8,202 nucleotides of DNA, taken from contig CAJOKY010000178.1 of assembly GCA_905235425.1 (NCBI GenBank), forward strand, positions 1 through 8,202, in the 5' to 3' direction. The translations under genes were made by a program, and so were the position numbers. Within the stretch, counting starts at the first letter, position 1. Every line of letters starts with the position of its first letter. The notes below the pieces were generated by a model. That model searched no databases. It was not told the DNA's origin and worked only from the letters and a program-made list of their open reading frames with translations. Positions 1-6,190 of this stretch are shown piece by piece. Source of the stretch: an uncultured Selenomonadaceae bacterium. Lineage in GTDB: Bacteria; Bacillota; Negativicutes; Selenomonadales; Selenomonadaceae.

Positions 1-1490
1 TTTTCGCTGTACTCAATCATACTTTTAATACGCAGAAGTTCCGCGTAGAAAGTGGATAAGCCTTGACCGATATCGTCGTTTACTCTGATTGAAGTGAAGA
101 CGGCAAGACGACTAACCGAAAAACTTTCCGCGCAGACAGGAGCACCGGCATAAGCCAAAATTACCGCGCCTGCAAGCGTCCTAATCCAAGTAGTTTTGCC
201 GCTCATATTGGCGCCTGTTATAATCGTCGTCCCCGCCGTAAAAGTTGCGCTGTTTGGTACGGCTTTTTTGCCGGCGATTAAAATACTTGATAAATTTTTT
301 GCCTCAATTCGCGGCGCGGGATCGTCAAGCAAAGTTGGAAAACAGTATGTGTTACGCGTTTGACCGATTGAAGCCAAAGAAATTAAAACTTCTGCCTCCG
401 ACCAAGCGTCAATCCATTTATGAAGGTGTCGCGATGCCGTTATTCGCCAACTGATGAATGCCGCCACGCAGAAAAAATCTATCATAAATAACGCGTTGCC
501 TAAAAAGTACACAAATGGATTTTTACGCGCGTTTACAAATCTTACAAGCAAAGTAAGAGTCTTTAACTTTCGTGCCGCCGATACTTCGTCTGTTAATGCG
601 TCGCGAATTTTGCGCATACTTGATGAGCTGAAGTCCGTCGATTCAAGCCTTTCAAAAATTGCTTGATAGAGTTTAAGTTCCTGCGACAACATTTTAAGCG
701 GCTTTAAAATTTCGGAAGTACGTGACAGCATGGCAAGCGATACGCCGAATGAAAATATTGGTACTGCCGCTAAAAGCATGATCATTGAAATAGCGTCGAT
801 AATCTGCGCGTAGAAAAGGGCGATTATGCCGGCAATTAAAGGTATCGGCAAAAAGCGCAGGTTAAAAACTTTGCCGACTTGCGGAGTTTCTTCTTCCAAT
901 GACTTAATAAGCGGCGTGGTATCGTGATTGTTCGGCATAAGGCGGGCTAATGCCTCAAGGTCGAGTGAAAGACGCGGACGCTGTAAAAGTTCTGCAACGC
1001 CTTTTTGACGAATGCGAATTTCGGTGAAATCTTCCGGCGGTATCGGTGAAAATGACGCCGCCAATCTGTCACGTCCGCGCTTTGTACGTGCCGCGCAGAT
1101 ATATTGAAAGATTGAACCTGCACCAAAAATGTAAAGGTCAACGTCCTGCGGTCTTTCGCTGTCAAGATAATTACTGCCGTCATTGGAACGCTTACGCCAT
1201 GTGCCGCGCGCACGGACAATGTAGGAATTTAAAACGTTTAAGCGGCTTGTCAAAAATTTTTGCCGCTGTTTTATTTCGTCGTGGCGTCCTACCAGCGTCA
1301 TAAAAATCATAAACAGAATTGCCGCGCCGATATATGCGTAATGGTATCCGTCATGCCCCAATGCCAGCGCTATGATGAGTGCAATAAAAATAGCCGTCCG
1401 CGTCCAAGAAATTCTTTTTTCGCGCAGGTAAAGTCTTTTCTGTTCATCAAGATCAATTTCTCTTTCGTTGTCGTAAAAAGCTTTATTCAC
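1..1490 (-). CDS. Membrane-anchored MutS-family ATPase (MutS domain V), C-terminus beyond left edge
   Basis: Partial gene: 496 codons are visible without a stop and the frame stays open at position 1. The start is GTG at 1488-1490, preceded by AAAGGA (1498-1503) with an 8-base spacer. The C-terminal visible part is a MutS domain V ATPase: Walker A ITGANMSGKTT at residues 424-434, then the conserved FTSIRVNDDIGQGLSTF stretch (465-481). Walker B and the rest of the ATPase core lie off the edge. The N-terminus lacks the MutS mismatch-recognition domain. Instead it has a charged start, a hydrophobic pair at about 33-67, a second pair at about 213-254 and a weaker hydrophobic stretch at 328-348, so it is probably an inner-membrane protein with the ATPase in the cytoplasm. 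Residues 170-325 resemble the helical lever/clamp region of MutS-like proteins. Proteins of this design are often annotated as mismatch repair, but a true repair role is doubtful; the function is unknown. It is divergent from tRNA-Pro and has its own promoter. The family call is firm, the function open. Confidence 0.85.
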   Translation of the reverse strand, partial: MNKAFYDNEREIDLDEQKRLYLREKRISWTRTAIFIALIIALALGHDGYHYAYIGAAILFMIFMTLVGRHDEIKQRQKFLTSRLNVLNSYIVRARGTWRKRSNDGSNYLDSERPQDVDLYIFGAGSIFQYICAARTKRGRDRLAASFSPIPPEDFTEIRIRQKGVAELLQRPRLSLDLEALARLMPNNHDTTPLIKSLEEETPQVGKVFNLRFLPIPLIAGIIALFYAQIIDAISMIMLLAAVPIFSFGVSLAMLSRTSEILKPLKMLSQELKLYQAIFERLESTDFSSSSMRKIRDALTDEVSAARKLKTLTLLVRFVNARKNPFVYFLGNALFMIDFFCVAAFISWRITASRHLHKWIDAWSEAEVLISLASIGQTRNTYCFPTLLDDPAPRIEAKNLSSILIAGKKAVPNSATFTAGTTIITGANMSGKTTWIRTLAGAVILAYAGAPVCAESFSVSRLAVFTSIRVNDDIGQGLSTFYAELLRIKSMIEYSE

Positions 1491-1523
1491 GTTAATTTCC
1501 TTTCGTTAAGAAATAATGCCGAA

Positions 1524-1552
1524 ATTATAGCAAAAAAATTTCTCACTTTCAA
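1524..1552 (-). promoter_or_regulatory. Sigma-70-type promoter for the MutS-like gene
   Basis: On the minus strand, a -35 box TTGAAA (1547-1552) is separated by exactly 17 bases from a perfect -10 box TATAAT (1524-1529). The expected start, near 1517, gives a short leader of under 30 bases that contains the AAAGGA ribosome binding site. The location directly upstream of the GTG start and the near-consensus boxes make this convincing; transcription is not shown. Confidence 0.8.
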
Positions 1553-1600
1553 TTTTAATGTAGCTTGATTAGGTGTTGCAGGTAACCTTAAAAATTTTGC

Positions 1601-1629
1601 TTGCATTTTAAAAATCGTTGTGGTAATAT
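1601..1629 (+). promoter_or_regulatory. Promoter for tRNA-Pro, possibly also for the dxr operon
   Basis: A -35 box TTGCAT (1601-1606), a 17-base spacer and a -10 box TAATAT (1624-1629) precede the tRNA by about 35 bases. The -10 box is extended (TGG at 1621-1623). The transcript should start near 1636. No other promoter is evident between here and dxr, so it may also feed the downstream genes by readthrough. Confidence 0.75.
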
Positions 1630-1635
1630 ATGCGC

Positions 1636-1651
1636 CGTTGAAAGTTCAACG
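1636..1651 (+). other. 16-base palindrome at the expected tRNA transcript start
   Basis: CGTTGAAAGTTCAACG is an inverted repeat with 7-base arms around a central AG. It can form a 6-bp hairpin with a 4-base loop at the 5' end of the tRNA precursor. It could be a leader hairpin removed by RNase P, a protein-binding site, or chance. The palindrome is plain in the sequence; its role is unknown. Confidence 0.4.
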
Positions 1652-1663
1652 CTGAAATCCAGT

Positions 1664-1740
<77 letters not shown>

Positions 1741-1755
1741 ACTAAAGAAATTAAC

Positions 1756-1789
1756 AGGACTGTCGATATTTATTTCGGCGGTCCTTTTC
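1756..1789 (+). terminator. Intrinsic terminator after tRNA-Pro, of moderate strength
   Basis: AGGACTGTCGA (1756-1766) pairs with TCGGCGGTCCT (1775-1785) to give an 11-bp stem with two internal G-U pairs and an 8-base loop. The stem is followed by only a short T run (1786-1788, then C). The short tail suggests incomplete termination. This matters because dxr begins 34 bases later with no visible promoter of its own. Confidence 0.7.
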
Positions 1790-1808
1790 AGTTAATCAGC
1801 AAATTTTT

Positions 1809-1815
1809 AAGGGGA
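1809..1815 (+). promoter_or_regulatory. Ribosome binding site that fixes the TTG start of dxr
   Basis: AAGGGGA lies 8 bases (counted from the last G) upstream of the TTG at 1823. It supports a rare TTG start, which is also required by the family's N-terminal sequence. The same AAGGGGAAATT pattern precedes rseP. Confidence 0.75.
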
Positions 1816-1822
1816 AATTACT

Positions 1823-2986
1823 TTGAAAAAAATATCTATACTCGGATCAACAGGCTCAATCGGTACGCAGACGCTTGACGTGGTACGCAATTTGCCGGGC
1901 GAATTTAAAATCTGCGCGTTGGCGGCAAATTCAAATGTAGAATTGTTTTCCAAGCAGATTGAAGAATTTAAGCCGGAGTTGGCGGTACTTGCCGACGAAG
2001 ACGCGTACAAAAAATTGAAGGCAGAAAAGAATTTCGACGCTACGGAATTGGCAGGCGGCAGGCAAGCTTTTATAGACGCGGCAGGTTACGGTGACGCTGA
2101 AATTATCGTGACTTCAATGAGCGGCTTTGCGGGACTTGAACCTACTGTTAAAGCCATTCAGTACGGAAAAAATATCGCGCTTGCAAATAAAGAAACACTG
2201 GTGGCGGCAGGTGAACTTGTCATAAATTTGGCGAAAAAATTTAAAGTTAAAATCCTGCCTGTTGACAGCGAACACGGCGCAATTTTTCAGTGTCTGCAAG
2301 GTGAAAACCATGACGCGCTTGAAAAAATTTTGCTTACGGCGTCGGGCGGACCTTTTCGCGGTAAAACTGCTGACGAATTGCAAAATGTCACGGTCAATGA
2401 AGTTTTGGCGCATCCCACTTGGAATATGGGCAAAAAAATTACAGTAGACTCGGCGTCGCTTGTAAACAAAGGGCTTGAGGTTATTGAGGCGCATTGGCTT
2501 TACGGCGTTGATTACGATAAAATTCAAGTTGTCGTGCATCCGCAAAGTATAATTCACTCAATGACGGAATTTAAAGATGGATCGATAATCGCGCAGATTG
2601 CCGCGCCGGATATGCGCCTGCCGATTCAATATGCGCTGACTTATCCCAATCGCTTACCTTCGCCGATAAAGCGCTTGAATTTTTGGGATATAAAAAGCTT
2701 GACTTTTGAAGAGCCGGACTTAAAAACTTTTCGCGGTTTAAAGTTGGCTTATGACGCGGGAAAAATCGGCGGATCAATGCCTTGTATTTTAAATGCGGCA
2801 AATGAAGTGGCGGTAAATGCATTTCTGCGCGGCAGGATAAAGTTTTTGCAGATTTATGACGTGATAGAAAATGCGCTTGAAAGTCATTCGGTTTTGAGAT
2901 ATCCTTCAATCGGCGTTTTGAAAATGGAGGACGCGTCGGTTAGAATTTTATCCGAAAAATTTATCAAGCATCATTTGGAAGGGTAG
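1823..2986 (+). CDS. dxr: 1-deoxy-D-xylulose 5-phosphate reductoisomerase (MEP isoprenoid pathway)
   Basis: Converts 1-deoxy-D-xylulose 5-phosphate to 2-C-methyl-D-erythritol 4-phosphate with NADPH and a divalent metal, the first committed step of non-mevalonate isoprenoid synthesis; cytoplasmic. The 387 residues match the usual family length. The NADPH-binding loop GSTGSIG is at 8-14 and LANKETLV at 120-127. Metal ligands are D148 and E150 (in PVDSEHGAIFQ), with E219 in NKGLEVIEAHW. Substrate-binding S174 (TASGGPF) and H197 (HPTW) are present. These correspond, with a constant offset in the C-terminal half, to E. coli D150, E152, E231, S186 and H209. Translation starts at TTG with a good ribosome binding site. 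The TAG stop is the first triplet of a heptamer repeat array. First gene of the plus-strand block, upstream of rseP as in many Bacillota. All catalytic residues are intact. Confidence 0.97.
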   Translation: MKKISILGSTGSIGTQTLDVVRNLPGEFKICALAANSNVELFSKQIEEFKPELAVLADEDAYKKLKAEKNFDATELAGGRQAFIDAAGYGDAEIIVTSMSGFAGLEPTVKAIQYGKNIALANKETLVAAGELVINLAKKFKVKILPVDSEHGAIFQCLQGENHDALEKILLTASGGPFRGKTADELQNVTVNEVLAHPTWNMGKKITVDSASLVNKGLEVIEAHWLYGVDYDKIQVVVHPQSIIHSMTEFKDGSIIAQIAAPDMRLPIQYALTYPNRLPSPIKRLNFWDIKSLTFEEPDLKTFRGLKLAYDAGKIGGSMPCILNAANEVAVNAFLRGRIKFLQIYDVIENALESHSVLRYPSIGVLKMEDASVRILSEKFIKHHLEG

Positions 2987-3073
2987 CTTTTAGCTGTTAG
3001 CTTTAGCTGTTAGCGATTAGCGGTTAGCTTTTAGCTTTTAACTACTAACTACTCACTACTTACTATTCACTAA
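2984..3073 (+). repeat. Degenerate heptanucleotide tandem array between dxr and rseP
   Basis: The spacer is about 13 consecutive 7-base units with one 6-base slip (2998-3003). Units begin as TAGCTTT/TAGCTGT (2984-3010), pass through TAGCGAT and TAGCGGT (3011-3024), return to TAGCTTT (3025-3038), then drift to TAACTAC (3039-3052), TCACTAC (3053-3059), TTACTAT (3060-3066) and TCACTAA (3067-3073). The first unit contributes the dxr stop codon. The array ends just before the rseP ribosome binding site. It resembles the STRR-type heptamers of filamentous cyanobacteria. Confidence 0.85.
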
Positions 3074-3092
3074 CAACGAAAGGGGAAATTTT

Positions 3093-4130
3093 ATGTTACT
3101 TACATTAGCATCAGCAATTTTTGTCTTCGGACTTTTGGTACTTTTTCATGAACTCGGACACTTCATCACTGCTAAATTGACCGGCATGCGCGTTGATGAA
3201 TTTGCAATAGGTTTCGGTCCCAAACTTTTCAAAGTACGGCGCGGCGAAACGCTTTACTCTATTCGTGCAATTCCACTCGGCGGCTTTAATGACATTGCCG
3301 GTATGGATCCCAGCGACAATCAAGCAGGCGAACGCGGCTACTGCGAAAAACCCGTACTTTCGCGAATGATTGTAATTTTGGCAGGCTCCGGCATGAACTT
3401 CATTTTGCCGATAATTTTATTTTTCGGTATCTACTGCTTTCAAGGCGTGGCTCAACCTTCAACCGAGCCGATTTTAGGCGCTATTATTGAAGGTATGCCC
3501 GCGCAGGAGGCAGGTCTCCTTGCCGGTGACAGAATTTTAAGCGTAAACGGCGAAAAAGTTTCAACGTGGAACGAATTTACCGAAAAAATTAAACTTGACG
3601 AAGATAAAGCACCGATAGCGATTCAATACGAAAGAAATTCGCAAGTTGCAGAAGTCACCGTGACGCCTACCACCGATTTAAACAGTGACAGAGCTTTAAT
3701 CGGCGTACAAAATCACGTTGTCTACGAATCAAAAGGCCTCGTCGAATCATTCACAATGGCGCTGACGCATACGAGAGATATTATATTGTATATGCTTGAC
3801 GCATTGGCAAATTTGGTAAAGGCTCCCTCCGGCGCGGCAGTTACCGGACCGGTCGGCATTGCACAAATGGCGGGGCAAGTTGCAACGCTCGGCTTTGTAC
3901 CGCTTTTAAACTTCGCCGCACTGTTAAGCTTGAATCTCGGCATAATAAATCTTCTGCCTGTACCTGCGCTTGACGGCGGTCACTTTGTCGGTCTCGTCAT
4001 TGAGGCGGTACGCGGCAAGCCCTTAAGCGCTAAGGCGTTAAAATACACTCAAAGTGTCGGTATCGCGTTGCTTTTACTTTTAACCGTAGTTGTCACGGCT
4101 AAAGATGTGATTAACGTCATTTCAAAATGA
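3093..4130 (+). CDS. rseP: Site-2 intramembrane zinc metalloprotease (RseP/RasP family)
   Basis: Cleaves substrates such as anti-sigma factors or leftover signal peptides within the membrane (family knowledge; the substrate here is unknown). Of 345 residues, the first transmembrane helix carries the zinc-binding HELGH at 19-23. A loop GGFNDIAGMD follows at 63-72. A hydrophobic segment lies at about 92-117, and a single PDZ domain at about 125-192. The conserved GPVGIAQ is at 252-258. The third metal ligand is D294 in NLLPVPALDGGH (286-297), and the last helix is at about 319-338. One PDZ domain and about 345 residues fit the Gram-positive/Negativicutes type rather than the two-PDZ E. coli protein. 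ATG start with AAAGGGGA upstream (3079-3086). Neighbour of dxr in many bacteria. All metal-binding residues are intact. Confidence 0.95.
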   Translation: MLLTLASAIFVFGLLVLFHELGHFITAKLTGMRVDEFAIGFGPKLFKVRRGETLYSIRAIPLGGFNDIAGMDPSDNQAGERGYCEKPVLSRMIVILAGSGMNFILPIILFFGIYCFQGVAQPSTEPILGAIIEGMPAQEAGLLAGDRILSVNGEKVSTWNEFTEKIKLDEDKAPIAIQYERNSQVAEVTVTPTTDLNSDRALIGVQNHVVYESKGLVESFTMALTHTRDIILYMLDALANLVKAPSGAAVTGPVGIAQMAGQVATLGFVPLLNFAALLSLNLGIINLLPVPALDGGHFVGLVIEAVRGKPLSAKALKYTQSVGIALLLLLTVVVTAKDVINVISK

Positions 4131-4142
4131 ATTGTATGAATT

Positions 4143-4212
4143 AGGAGGTATGGAGTAGGGAGTAAGTAAAAATTAAGAATTAAGAATTGAACATTACGCC
4201 TTACGCATTAAA
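4143..4212 (+). repeat. Degenerate heptanucleotide array upstream of the MFS gene
   Basis: Ten successive 7-base units fill almost the whole gap. AGGAGGT, ATGGAGT and AGGGAGT occupy 4143-4163. Then come AAGTAAA (4164-4170), AATTAAG twice (4171-4184), AATTGAA (4185-4191), CATTACG (4192-4198), CCTTACG (4199-4205) and CATTAAA (4206-4212). The unit changes stepwise while the 7-base period is kept. The array runs to within 2 bases of the MFS start codon. The AGGAGG at its left end is about 65 bases from that start and cannot serve it. Confidence 0.8.
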
Positions 4213-4214
4213 CA

Positions 4215-5423
4215 ATGGACTCACAAAGAAAAATCAGACTAACAATTTTACTCGGCGTTTTGTCGGCGCTTGCACCTTTTGCAACAGATATGTACCTGCC
4301 CGCCTTGCCGTCAATGAACACCGAATTTAACGTCGGAACTTCGTTAATACAGATGACTTTAACTGCTACAATCGTCGGCATGGGCGCGGGACAAATTTTC
4401 GCGGGGCCAATCAGCGATATGTGCGGCAGAAAAATTCCGCTGGTTATCGGTATGACATTTTTCACGCTGTCGACAATCGGCTGTATGCTTGCAAGTGACA
4501 TAAAAATATTTTTGATATTCAGATTGATTCAAGGTTTAAGCGGCTCATTCGGCTTGGTCATAGCGCGTGCAATAGCTAGAGACTGTACAAGCGGCGTTGA
4601 ACTTACAAGATTTTTTTCAATGCTTATGGCAGTAAACGGCATAGGTCCTATACTTGCTCCCGTTGTCGGCGGACAAATTTTAGTATTTTCAGATTGGCGC
4701 GGCGTGTTTATGTTACTTTCGATAATCGGCGCGGCGTTAATTGTGTCGACTTTGAAGTTTGAAGAGACATTGCCGAAAAAATTACGTGCAAAAAATTTCG
4801 CGGCAACATTTAAAAATTTCGGCGCTTTGTTTCGTGACAAATATTTTATCGGTCACGTTTTATTGCAATGCGCGTGGTTCTCGGTGTTCTTTTCATATAT
4901 ATCCGGCTCGTCATTTTTGTTTCAAGACATTTACAACGTTTCTCCGCAAACTTACAGCTTTATATTCGGCGGATTGAGTTGCTCGCTTATCGGCGCGGGC
5001 TTGATACCGATTAAATTGGCAGGTAAAGTTGCCGAAATAAAAATGTTGGCGTGGACTGTATGTCAAGCGTTTATCGGCGGTATTTTATTTTTTATCTGCG
5101 TTGTAACTCACGCGGCTATTGAGTTGACGATATTAAGCTTATTCGTTATGATACCAATGGGTTCAATATTGAGTGCGACAAGTTTTTCACTGTCAATGAG
5201 AAATCACGGAAAGGAGGCGGGCGCGGCGTCGGCATTGCTTGGCAGTTTGCCGATGTGTGCGGGCGGATTAATGGCACCGGTTGTAGGTATTGCCGGTAAC
5301 CTTAACGCTATGCCTCTGGCGATAATTTTTTTGACAGGCGAAGTTTTGGCGCTGACAATTTTTTTCAAAATTATTTATCCTACACATAAACGCGGATTCG
5401 TATTTTTACGAAATAGTTTGTGA
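4215..5423 (+). CDS. Bcr/CflA-type multidrug efflux transporter, major facilitator superfamily
   Basis: A 402-residue inner-membrane protein with about 12 hydrophobic helices, probably a proton-coupled drug exporter. Family marks are the first-helix motif FATDMYLPALP (22-32, with D25), MFS motif A GPISDMCGRK (64-73) in the loop between helices 2 and 3, RLIQG (103-107), motif C NGIGPILAPVVGG (141-153) and SDWRGVF (159-165), all typical of the Bcr/CflA drug-resistance group. The substrate cannot be read from sequence. The ATG at 4215 gives the expected N-terminus, but no ribosome binding site precedes it because the upstream bases belong to a heptamer array; translation may be weak or rely on reinitiation. 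It lies between rseP and ispG, which often lie adjacent in related genomes, so it is probably a later insertion. The family assignment is secure. Confidence 0.92.
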   Translation: MDSQRKIRLTILLGVLSALAPFATDMYLPALPSMNTEFNVGTSLIQMTLTATIVGMGAGQIFAGPISDMCGRKIPLVIGMTFFTLSTIGCMLASDIKIFLIFRLIQGLSGSFGLVIARAIARDCTSGVELTRFFSMLMAVNGIGPILAPVVGGQILVFSDWRGVFMLLSIIGAALIVSTLKFEETLPKKLRAKNFAATFKNFGALFRDKYFIGHVLLQCAWFSVFFSYISGSSFLFQDIYNVSPQTYSFIFGGLSCSLIGAGLIPIKLAGKVAEIKMLAWTVCQAFIGGILFFICVVTHAAIELTILSLFVMIPMGSILSATSFSLSMRNHGKEAGAASALLGSLPMCAGGLMAPVVGIAGNLNAMPLAIIFLTGEVLALTIFFKIIYPTHKRGFVFLRNSL

Positions 5424-5446
5424 ATAAAATTTTCAGTCGTATGGAA

Positions 5447-5452
5447 AGAAGG
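5447..5452 (+). promoter_or_regulatory. Ribosome binding site that fixes the start of the VWA gene
   Basis: AGAAGG lies 9 bases upstream of the ATG at 5462. The alternative in-frame starts, GTG 5420 (overlapping the MFS stop) and ATG 5441, have no comparable site. The 5462 start also yields a textbook signal peptide. Confidence 0.7.
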
Positions 5453-5461
5453 CGAATTGTA

Positions 5462-6187
5462 ATGTTAAAGTCACTTTTAATGTCGATAATGACGGCAATG
5501 CTTTTAATCGGCGCTACAGTTTTTGCGGCAGATACCGGTACGCCGAAGGCTGATAAAAATTTTTTGCCGACGCATAAGCATACTGCGAATTGCGAAAAAA
5601 CTTCTGCCGAGCCGGTGCAATTAATTTGTATCCTTGACCGTAGCGGCTCAATGCATTCACTTGCCAATGACGTTATAGGCGGGTACAATTCCTTTTTGGC
5701 AAATCAGCGCAAAGAGTCAGGCAAAGCGGAAGTCACTACGGTTTTGTTTGATGATCAGTACGAAAAAATTGCCGATGCCGTTGACTTGAATGAAGTTAAA
5801 GATATCACGTCGGCTGAATACTTTGCACGTAGCAACACAGCTTTAATGGACGCGATAGGCAGGACAATTACCGAGACTTTTGCCAAAATGGAAAAAGACG
5901 GCGTTTGCCCTGCGAAAAGGCGCGTATTGGTGCTGATTATGACTGACGGTCTTGAAAATGCCAGCAAAGAATATAATAAGGCGTCGGTTAAGGCGTTAAT
6001 TGAATCCACTACCAAAGAATATAAATGGCGTTATGAATTTATCGGCGCTAACATTGATTCGGCGGCAGAGGCGCAGTCAATAGGTATCAGTGCCGGTCAC
6101 GCTATGGATTATAATGCTGACAGTGAAGGCGTACAACAATCCTTTGCACGTATGGGCGAAGCGGCTAAAGAGGTTCGTAGTGAGTAG
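5462..6187 (+). CDS. Secreted von Willebrand factor A (VWA) domain protein
   Basis: A 241-residue protein of unknown specific function. From ATG 5462, the N-terminus is a signal peptide: MLK, a hydrophobic core to about residue 21 and a likely cleavage after VFA or VFAA (20-23). A short linker with His and Cys (THKHTANCEK, 37-46) follows. The rest, about 52-235, is one VWA domain with a complete MIDAS metal site: DRSGS (D59, S61, S63), T126 in NTALMDAIG and D162 in MTDGLEN. The sequence around IGGYNSFL and TTVLFDDQY resembles small VWA proteins that are usually cytoplasmic, so the export signal is noteworthy. No transmembrane helix, LPxTG or lipobox is seen, so it is probably released or held in the envelope. 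The start is 38 bases after the MFS stop. The TAG stop shares one base with the ispG start, and the last residues (RSE) are encoded by a heptamer repeat. A longer form from GTG 5420 is possible but lacks a ribosome binding site. Confidence 0.85.
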   Translation: MLKSLLMSIMTAMLLIGATVFAADTGTPKADKNFLPTHKHTANCEKTSAEPVQLICILDRSGSMHSLANDVIGGYNSFLANQRKESGKAEVTTVLFDDQYEKIADAVDLNEVKDITSAEYFARSNTALMDAIGRTITETFAKMEKDGVCPAKRRVLVLIMTDGLENASKEYNKASVKALIESTTKEYKWRYEFIGANIDSAAEAQSIGISAGHAMDYNADSEGVQQSFARMGEAAKEVRSE

Positions 6188-6190
6188 TGA
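6177..6190 (+). repeat. Two-copy heptamer GTAGTGA at the VWA/ispG junction
   Basis: GTAGTGA occurs twice in tandem (6177-6183, 6184-6190). The second copy contains both the TAG stop of the VWA gene and the GTG start of ispG. The reverse complement, TCACTAC, is one of the units in the dxr-rseP array (3053-3059). With only two copies, chance is possible; the match to the other array raises the likelihood of a shared origin. Confidence 0.5.

Noticed and set aside
245..1303. Several short plus- and minus-strand open frames across 245-1303
   Set aside because: They lie in other frames of the MutS-like gene, whose minus-strand frame is open from 1490 to the window edge and carries recognisable ATPase motifs.
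2114..2557. 147-codon minus-strand open frame inside dxr
   Set aside because: Antisense shadow of dxr; no ribosome binding site or recognisable family, and dxr is complete with all catalytic residues.
3038..3066. Possible promoter for rseP (TTAACT, 17 bases, TACTAT)
   Set aside because: Only four of six matches in each box, and both fall in the heptamer array where such words arise by repetition.
2984..3073. CRISPR array
   Set aside because: Units are 7 bases, adjacent and without spacers; no cas gene is present.
4143..4158. AGGAGG followed by ATGGAGTAG, a possible mini-ORF or leader peptide
   Set aside because: The ATG is 1 base after the AGGAGGT core and followed by a stop after one codon; it is better explained as heptamer units.
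5420..5461. Upstream GTG or ATG starts for the VWA gene (5420, 5441)
   Set aside because: Neither has a ribosome binding site, and they would place 14 or 7 mostly charged residues before an already complete signal peptide.
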